In this document: positions 11,338 to 15,206 of the stretch, piece after piece
Layout of the letters: each line of letters starts with the position of its first letter
Numbering within the stretch: position 1 is the first letter of the stretch
Origin: Bacteroidales bacterium UBA3684
GTDB taxonomy: Bacteria; Bacteroidota; Bacteroidia; Bacteroidales; P3
Assembly (NCBI GenBank): GCA_002372855.1
Contig: DFIZ01000019.1
Coordinates: 13,838-29,043 of the forward strand
Reading direction: 5' to 3'
DNA length: 15,206 bases
Translations under genes and position numbers: made by a program
Notes under the pieces: model-generated
Seen by the model: the letters and a program-made list of their open reading frames with translations, nothing else
The model's database searches: none
What the model was told of the DNA's origin: nothing

Positions 11338-13143
11338 ATGTTTAAATTCGATTTACGTGGGAAACAAGGCATCATAATTTTTACCTTATACAATTATCGA
11401 CTAGGTGAAGGCAGAGAATATTATGCTGGTTATTCCACACAAAAGAGATTGAATTCTTATGCATTTTACAACGTTGAAACCAATGATTTAAAGATAGTTC
11501 ATTATGACTCAATAAAGGCTCGTGTTTACGAAAGTTCGATTGCAGCATATACTATTGATCCTGGAGAAAGGATTCTCGGGTTGAGAGATTCTTCATGTTA
11601 TTATGTCGATCATAATGGTCAAGAATTAGAATATGCCGGCGATAGTTATTTTTTCTACAAGTATAAAATTGACGAAGATATTACAAATAGATCCGATATT
11701 CAACCTGAATATAGAAATAAACAAGATAACGAATTGAATTCATGGAAAGAGCCCGTATTTAAAATTGAAAACAATAAAATCATTTATGATAATGGAGAAA
11801 TATATGAATGTGACTATTCTTTGAAAGAAATATATGGTCATACGGATATTATTCTATGCTATACATACGATGAAAACAAAAGTAACTACAATAAATGTCT
11901 ATGGGGCTTATGTGACAATAAAGGAAACCCTTTAAGTAAAATCAAATATGATCAAATTTGGACAGACCATATAATAAAAGAAAAATATATACCTGTTAAA
12001 ATCAATGACAAATTTGGATTGTTATCTTTCGATGGTAAAGAGATATTGCCTGTAGAATACAAATTTATCGATGATTGTGATGGAAATATCGCGATAGTTA
12101 ATCACAGGAGTGAATTGATATCTGTAATGGACCTCCATACTATTTACCAAACGGATAATATAATACTGGATTGTGTTGATGGCTGGATGAGAGTTGTTAC
12201 TGGGTATTATAGAGCAAAAACTATTGGTCTTTTAGACTCAAAGGGAAAACTACATAAGTTTTTTGAAAAAATAGGTTATTGGAGACAATGTAAAGAAGTA
12301 AAATATTATAATACATTAGGAGCTTCATTCCATAATGGTTTATTGCCTGTTTTTTCAAAAGATAGAGGTTTTGGATATGTTGATATTGATAGCAATGAGG
12401 TCATTGAATGCAAGTATTGTGAAATAAGTGATTTTGAAAATGGCAAAGCCAAAGTTAGACTTGATTGCGAATATGGCTATATAAACACTGAAGGTTGCCC
12501 ACTTGTAAAAAAAGGTGATATAGAAATAGTTATTCCCAAAAAATATGATTGGGCATACAATTACGATAATGGTTTTTATGTAGTTCAGAAAAAAGGATTT
12601 TATGGTGCCCTTGATGAGTATATGAATGAAATAATACCATGCTCTTTTAAATCCAAAGAAGAAGTTGAGCAAACTTATGCAAAGATAAAACTACATAGCC
12701 AGTCTTTCTCTAACACTGATTATGTTGAAAAGTATAAGTCTCTTCTTACCCCAATACGATTTGAAGAAGAAGGTCTTTTTGGATTTAAATCTGCAAATGG
12801 TGAACTACTATTTCCACCAGTATTAAGAGTTGGAAAATTTGTTGAAGGAATGGCTGTTATAAGTATATGCGGTAAATGTGGGTATATAAATGAAAAACTC
12901 GAATTAGTTATTCCACCAAAATATAATAATGCGGATGATTTTTCTGAGGGATTGGCTTTGGTAGAACGACACTTCATTAATAAATGGGGTGAATATGTAG
13001 TCGGGTTTTCCGGACTTCATGAAAACCTGCATTCATTCAAGAACGGCGTTGCCAAATGCGAATACAATCCCAGCACACCAGGTAAAGATAATGTGGATGA
13101 CGAGATAAGCAAGTACAAAGTTGGCTACAAAATTACTACATAA
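11338..13143 (+). CDS. WG-repeat-containing protein
   Basis: The 601-aa protein has no signal peptide or membrane segment, so it is probably cytoplasmic. It contains repeated WG/KWG-type units (pattern: FGLLS-DGKEILPVEY, then a short aspartate-rich link): residues about 225-246 (KFGLLSFDGKEILPVEYKFIDD), 343-385 (GFGYVDIDSNEVIECKYCEI; YGYINTEGCP), 420-440 (KKGFYGALDEYMNEIIPCSF) and 480-545 (LFGFKSANGELLFPPV; KCGYINEKLELVIPPKYNNADDFSEGLALVE). Such units form beta-propeller-like or solenoid surfaces that bind partners. The first 150 residues are not recognisably repeated. The gene is strikingly AT-rich compared with the GC-rich backbone, a sign of recent transfer. It starts 67 nt after ORF6N with no clear promoter. 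WG proteins occur in toxin, defence and unknown contexts; the role here is unknown. Confidence 0.88.
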   Translation: MFKFDLRGKQGIIIFTLYNYRLGEGREYYAGYSTQKRLNSYAFYNVETNDLKIVHYDSIKARVYESSIAAYTIDPGERILGLRDSSCYYVDHNGQELEYAGDSYFFYKYKIDEDITNRSDIQPEYRNKQDNELNSWKEPVFKIENNKIIYDNGEIYECDYSLKEIYGHTDIILCYTYDENKSNYNKCLWGLCDNKGNPLSKIKYDQIWTDHIIKEKYIPVKINDKFGLLSFDGKEILPVEYKFIDDCDGNIAIVNHRSELISVMDLHTIYQTDNIILDCVDGWMRVVTGYYRAKTIGLLDSKGKLHKFFEKIGYWRQCKEVKYYNTLGASFHNGLLPVFSKDRGFGYVDIDSNEVIECKYCEISDFENGKAKVRLDCEYGYINTEGCPLVKKGDIEIVIPKKYDWAYNYDNGFYVVQKKGFYGALDEYMNEIIPCSFKSKEEVEQTYAKIKLHSQSFSNTDYVEKYKSLLTPIRFEEEGLFGFKSANGELLFPPVLRVGKFVEGMAVISICGKCGYINEKLELVIPPKYNNADDFSEGLALVERHFINKWGEYVVGFSGLHENLHSFKNGVAKCEYNPSTPGKDNVDDEISKYKVGYKITT

Positions 13144-13207
13144 TGCGAAAAATATATAATAAATGTTAAATATTCGAAAAAATAATACAGATGTAATTTA
13201 ATTGATA

Positions 13208-13256
13208 TATTTTTGTTTTCACAATATCGAATAGTGTCAGTAATAGTTTCGATATT
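13208..13256 (+). promoter_or_regulatory. Promoter and inverted repeat upstream of the HNH gene
   Basis: TATTTTTG at 13208-13215 is a fitting -7 element, although no clear TTTG lies 19 nt upstream. Just downstream, AATATCGAA (13223-13231) and TTCGATATT (13248-13256) form a perfect 9-bp inverted repeat with a 16-nt spacer, and a related AATATTCG lies at 13169-13176. The repeat would be in the mRNA leader or cover the start point, so it could be an operator or an RNA hairpin. Confidence 0.5.
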
Positions 13257-13296
13257 CGTATTAAAGCAAATAAAAGTTTAATTAAAATTACAAATT

Positions 13297-13614
13297 ATGT
13301 TTACAAAAGAAATCATTCAAGAAGTATGGAGTAATGCTAAAGAAGTTCTAAACGAAAATCCAGATGAGGTAAGAATGGATAAATGTGGTGCTCGAATATT
13401 GCGTAAAGAGTACGGGAATACCAACAGCAAATTTGGTTGGCAAATTGATCACATAATTCCAGTTTCAAAAGGTGGTACTGATGACATCACAAATCTTCAA
13501 GCCCTACAGTGGGAAAACAATGAGGCTAAAGGAGATGGGCCGTTAAGATGTAAAATAACCTTTAAAGATAATCGTTATGTAGTAATACCTCATTGGGATA
13601 TTGTTTTTGAATAA
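13297..13614 (+). CDS. Small HNH endonuclease
   Basis: The 105-aa protein carries a compact HNH nuclease fold. CGARILRKEYGNTNSKFGW (30-48) leads to QIDHIIPVSKGGTDDITNLQALQWENNEAKGD (49-80), with the first catalytic pair Asp51-His52, the central Asn66 and the last Asn75/Lys78. The two CxxC zinc pairs of larger HNH enzymes are absent. HNH proteins cut DNA using one metal ion. Stand-alone members of this size appear in mobile elements, defence loci and as toxin domains. It is AT-rich like the WG-repeat gene, lies 153 nt downstream of it and has its own likely promoter (13208-13215). No antitoxin or methylase partner is evident. It is complete; the target specificity cannot be predicted. Confidence 0.87.
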   Translation: MFTKEIIQEVWSNAKEVLNENPDEVRMDKCGARILRKEYGNTNSKFGWQIDHIIPVSKGGTDDITNLQALQWENNEAKGDGPLRCKITFKDNRYVVIPHWDIVFE

Positions 13615-13625
13615 TTATTTACACA

Positions 13626-13729
13626 AATATTAATCCTTAAACGTTTAAGTAAATTAATTAATTATGGCAAAAGAAAAAAAGTTTATGACTTGTGACGGCA
13701 AGTACTGTTTAAGGATTATTGAAATATGA
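13626..13729 (+). pseudogene. nifJ leader and 5' end, copy B (truncated PFOR start)
   Basis: Bases 13626-13649 equal 14736-14759 exactly, including the palindrome CTTAAACGTTTAAG. About ten extra AT-rich bases follow. Then 13664-13701 equals the first 38 nt of nifJ (14765-14802) exactly, encoding [12 protein letters not shown]. The match then ends, and the frame stops at 13727-13729 after 21 residues. At the break, GTTTAAGGATT (13707-13717) is an inverted copy of AATCCTTAAAC (13632-13642). The fragment has no catalytic part and is a duplication scar, though its ATG could still be translated as a short peptide ahead of the BRO-N gene. Confidence 0.88.
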
Positions 13730-13733
13730 TGTC

Positions 13734-14594
13734 ATGACACAGAAGCAGGCAATACAACTCTTCGAAGAGAAGCGGGTGCGCACCGCTTGGGATACGGATG
13801 CGGAGAAGTGGTGGTTCTCCATCATTGACTGCATCGCGGTACTGACCGAAAGCGTTGATCCAGCGGCCTATTGGCGCAAACTAAAACAACGACTGAAAGC
13901 AGAGGGAAATGAAACCGTGACAAATTGTCACGGTTTGAAAATGCAGGCTCCCGACGGCAAGATGCGCCTTACGGATGTGGCGGATACCGAACAGTTGTTC
14001 AGGCTGATACAGTCTATTCCGTCGCCGAAGGCGGAGCCGTTCAAGCAATGGATGGCGCAGGTGGCGGCGCAACGCATCGACCAGATGCAGGACCCGGAGC
14101 TCTCCATCGAGCAGGCGGTGGCCGACTACCGTCGGCTGGGCTACTCCGAGGCTTGGATCAACCAGCGTATGCGCTCCATCGAGGTGCGCAAACACCTGAC
14201 CGACGAGTGGAAGAGGGCCGGATTGGAAGAGGGACAGCAGTTCGCCTCGCTGACCGACATCATCTATCGCGGTTGGAGCGGCCTGTCGGCCAAGGAGTAC
14301 AAGCAGCTGAAGGGGCTCAAGAAGGAAAATCTGCGCGACAATATGACCGACCTCGAGATTGCCATCAACATGTTGGCTGAAGCCACCACAACACAGATAT
14401 CGAAGAACGAAAACCCGAAAGGCATGAGCGAGAGTGCAGGCATCGCCCGCCGTGGCGGCGCCACAGCCCGCGTGGCCCGCGAGGCTGCCGAGAAGGAGAT
14501 TGGCCAGTCGGTGGTCTCTCCGATGAACGCCAAACAGATAGCCCAGAGCGACACCCCGCTCATCGTCGACAGCACACCCGACGAGGAGCGGTAA
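13734..14594 (+). CDS. BRO-N domain protein (phage antirepressor / DinD-like)
   Basis: The 286-aa protein has a BRO-N domain at residues about 5-110 (AIQLFEEKRVRTAWD, WWFSIIDCIAVLTES, YWRKLKQRLKAEGNETVTNCHGLKM, DVADTEQLFRLIQSIPSPKAEPFKQWMAQV), which is the DNA-binding part of phage antirepressors. The C-terminal half (RMRSIEVRKHLTDEWKRAGL, WSGLSAKEYKQLKGLKKENLRDNMTDLE, about 146-220) matches the DinD/BRO-like proteins common in Bacteroidales. The last 60 residues are low in complexity. The first ATG in frame at 13734 gives the family start MTQKQAI; a TTG at 13719 would add five residues. Unlike the genes just before it, it is GC-rich. It is enclosed by nifJ copies B and C and ended by a terminator at 14617-14652. 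A role in the SOS response or phage control is inferred. Confidence 0.88.
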   Translation: MTQKQAIQLFEEKRVRTAWDTDAEKWWFSIIDCIAVLTESVDPAAYWRKLKQRLKAEGNETVTNCHGLKMQAPDGKMRLTDVADTEQLFRLIQSIPSPKAEPFKQWMAQVAAQRIDQMQDPELSIEQAVADYRRLGYSEAWINQRMRSIEVRKHLTDEWKRAGLEEGQQFASLTDIIYRGWSGLSAKEYKQLKGLKKENLRDNMTDLEIAINMLAEATTTQISKNENPKGMSESAGIARRGGATARVAREAAEKEIGQSVVSPMNAKQIAQSDTPLIVDSTPDEER

Positions 14595-14616
14595 CCAACA
14601 AACATCCAATACTCTA

Positions 14617-14652
14617 CAGCCACAGCATTACATACTGTGGCTGATTTTTTTC
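14617..14652 (+). terminator. Rho-independent terminator after the BRO-N gene
   Basis: CAGCCACAG (14617-14625) and CTGTGGCTG (14635-14643) form a perfect 9-bp stem with a 9-nt loop, followed by A and a run of seven T. It begins 22 nt after the BRO-N stop and separates the island from the nifJ promoter. Confidence 0.9.
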
Positions 14653-14672
14653 CTTATGTATGTGAAATATTT

Positions 14673-14691
14673 TTCGGTATTTCAGCAAAGT

Positions 14692-14703
<12 letters not shown>
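14673..14703 (+). promoter_or_regulatory. Promoter of nifJ
   Basis: TATATTTG (14696-14703) is the -7 element and TTCG at 14673-14676, 19 nt upstream, is a weak -33. The transcript would have a leader of about 55 nt carrying the palindrome CTTAAACGTTTAAG (14746-14759) five bases before the ATG, where it could affect ribosome access or bind a protein. Confidence 0.75.

Positions 14704-15206
<503 letters not shown>

Noticed and set aside
12355..12672. Minus-strand hydrophobic open frame (105 codons) inside the WG-repeat gene
   Set aside because: Phe/Ile/Tyr-rich antisense reading of AT-rich coding sequence; no start context and no family resemblance.
13664..13729. Real small gene (21 residues, [12 protein letters not shown]...) ahead of the BRO-N gene
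   Set aside because: It is an exact copy of the first codons of nifJ followed by unrelated sequence and a stop. It is better explained as a duplication fragment, although translation as a leader peptide cannot be excluded.

Overview
The window looks like a chromosomal segment of a GC-rich member of the Bacteroidota, most likely order Bacteroidales. Several genes are preceded by the Bacteroidota-type promoter (TTTG, about 19 nt, then TAnnTTTG) rather than a sigma70 -35/-10 pair. The gene families also fit: a secreted GH29 fucosidase, a CotH-family exported protein with a type IX secretion-like tail, ORF6N and KilA-N proteins, and pyruvate:ferredoxin oxidoreductase. No rRNA, tRNA, CRISPR array or transposase/integrase gene was seen.

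Layout. (1) 52-4758, minus strand: an operon-like run uvrD/pcrA helicase -> cotH-family secreted protein -> dtd. The uvrD stop and the cotH start overlap by one base. (2) 4876-5478, minus strand: yigZ/IMPACT family gene, divergent from the next block. (3) 5580-8981, plus strand: GH29 alpha-L-fucosidase, ybaK (Cys-tRNA(Pro) deacylase) and a secreted hypothetical protein, followed by a broken second copy of the ybaK 3' end. (4) 9232-9361: a large palindromic element with 11-bp tandem units in both arms; the end of a second copy lies at bases 1-32. (5) 9462-10124: a TSCPD-domain protein and a DUF1294 membrane protein. (6) About 10200-14690: an accessory island with a truncated KilA-N gene, an ORF6N gene, an AT-rich WG-repeat protein, an AT-rich HNH endonuclease and a BRO-N/DinD-like protein. 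(7) 14765 to the edge: the start of nifJ (PFOR).

Three observations stand out. First, the nifJ promoter/leader and 5' coding end occur three times (about 10216-10290, 13626-13701, 14692-14802), so the accessory genes sit between serial partial duplications of one housekeeping gene start. The ybaK 3' end shows the same pattern on a smaller scale around the secreted hypothetical gene. Second, convergent arrays of 7-bp repeats mark three gene boundaries in the minus-strand block. One such element, with 22-bp inverted ends, supplies the start codon and signal peptide of the CotH protein, and another supplies its last residues. Third, other short repeats are inserted in frame inside genes: a 51-nt palindromic piece in cotH and a 9-bp Pro-Glu-Asn repeat in the helicase.

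All calls rest on reading the sequence and on family knowledge. No database search, alignment program or folding program was run. Identity counts were made by eye.
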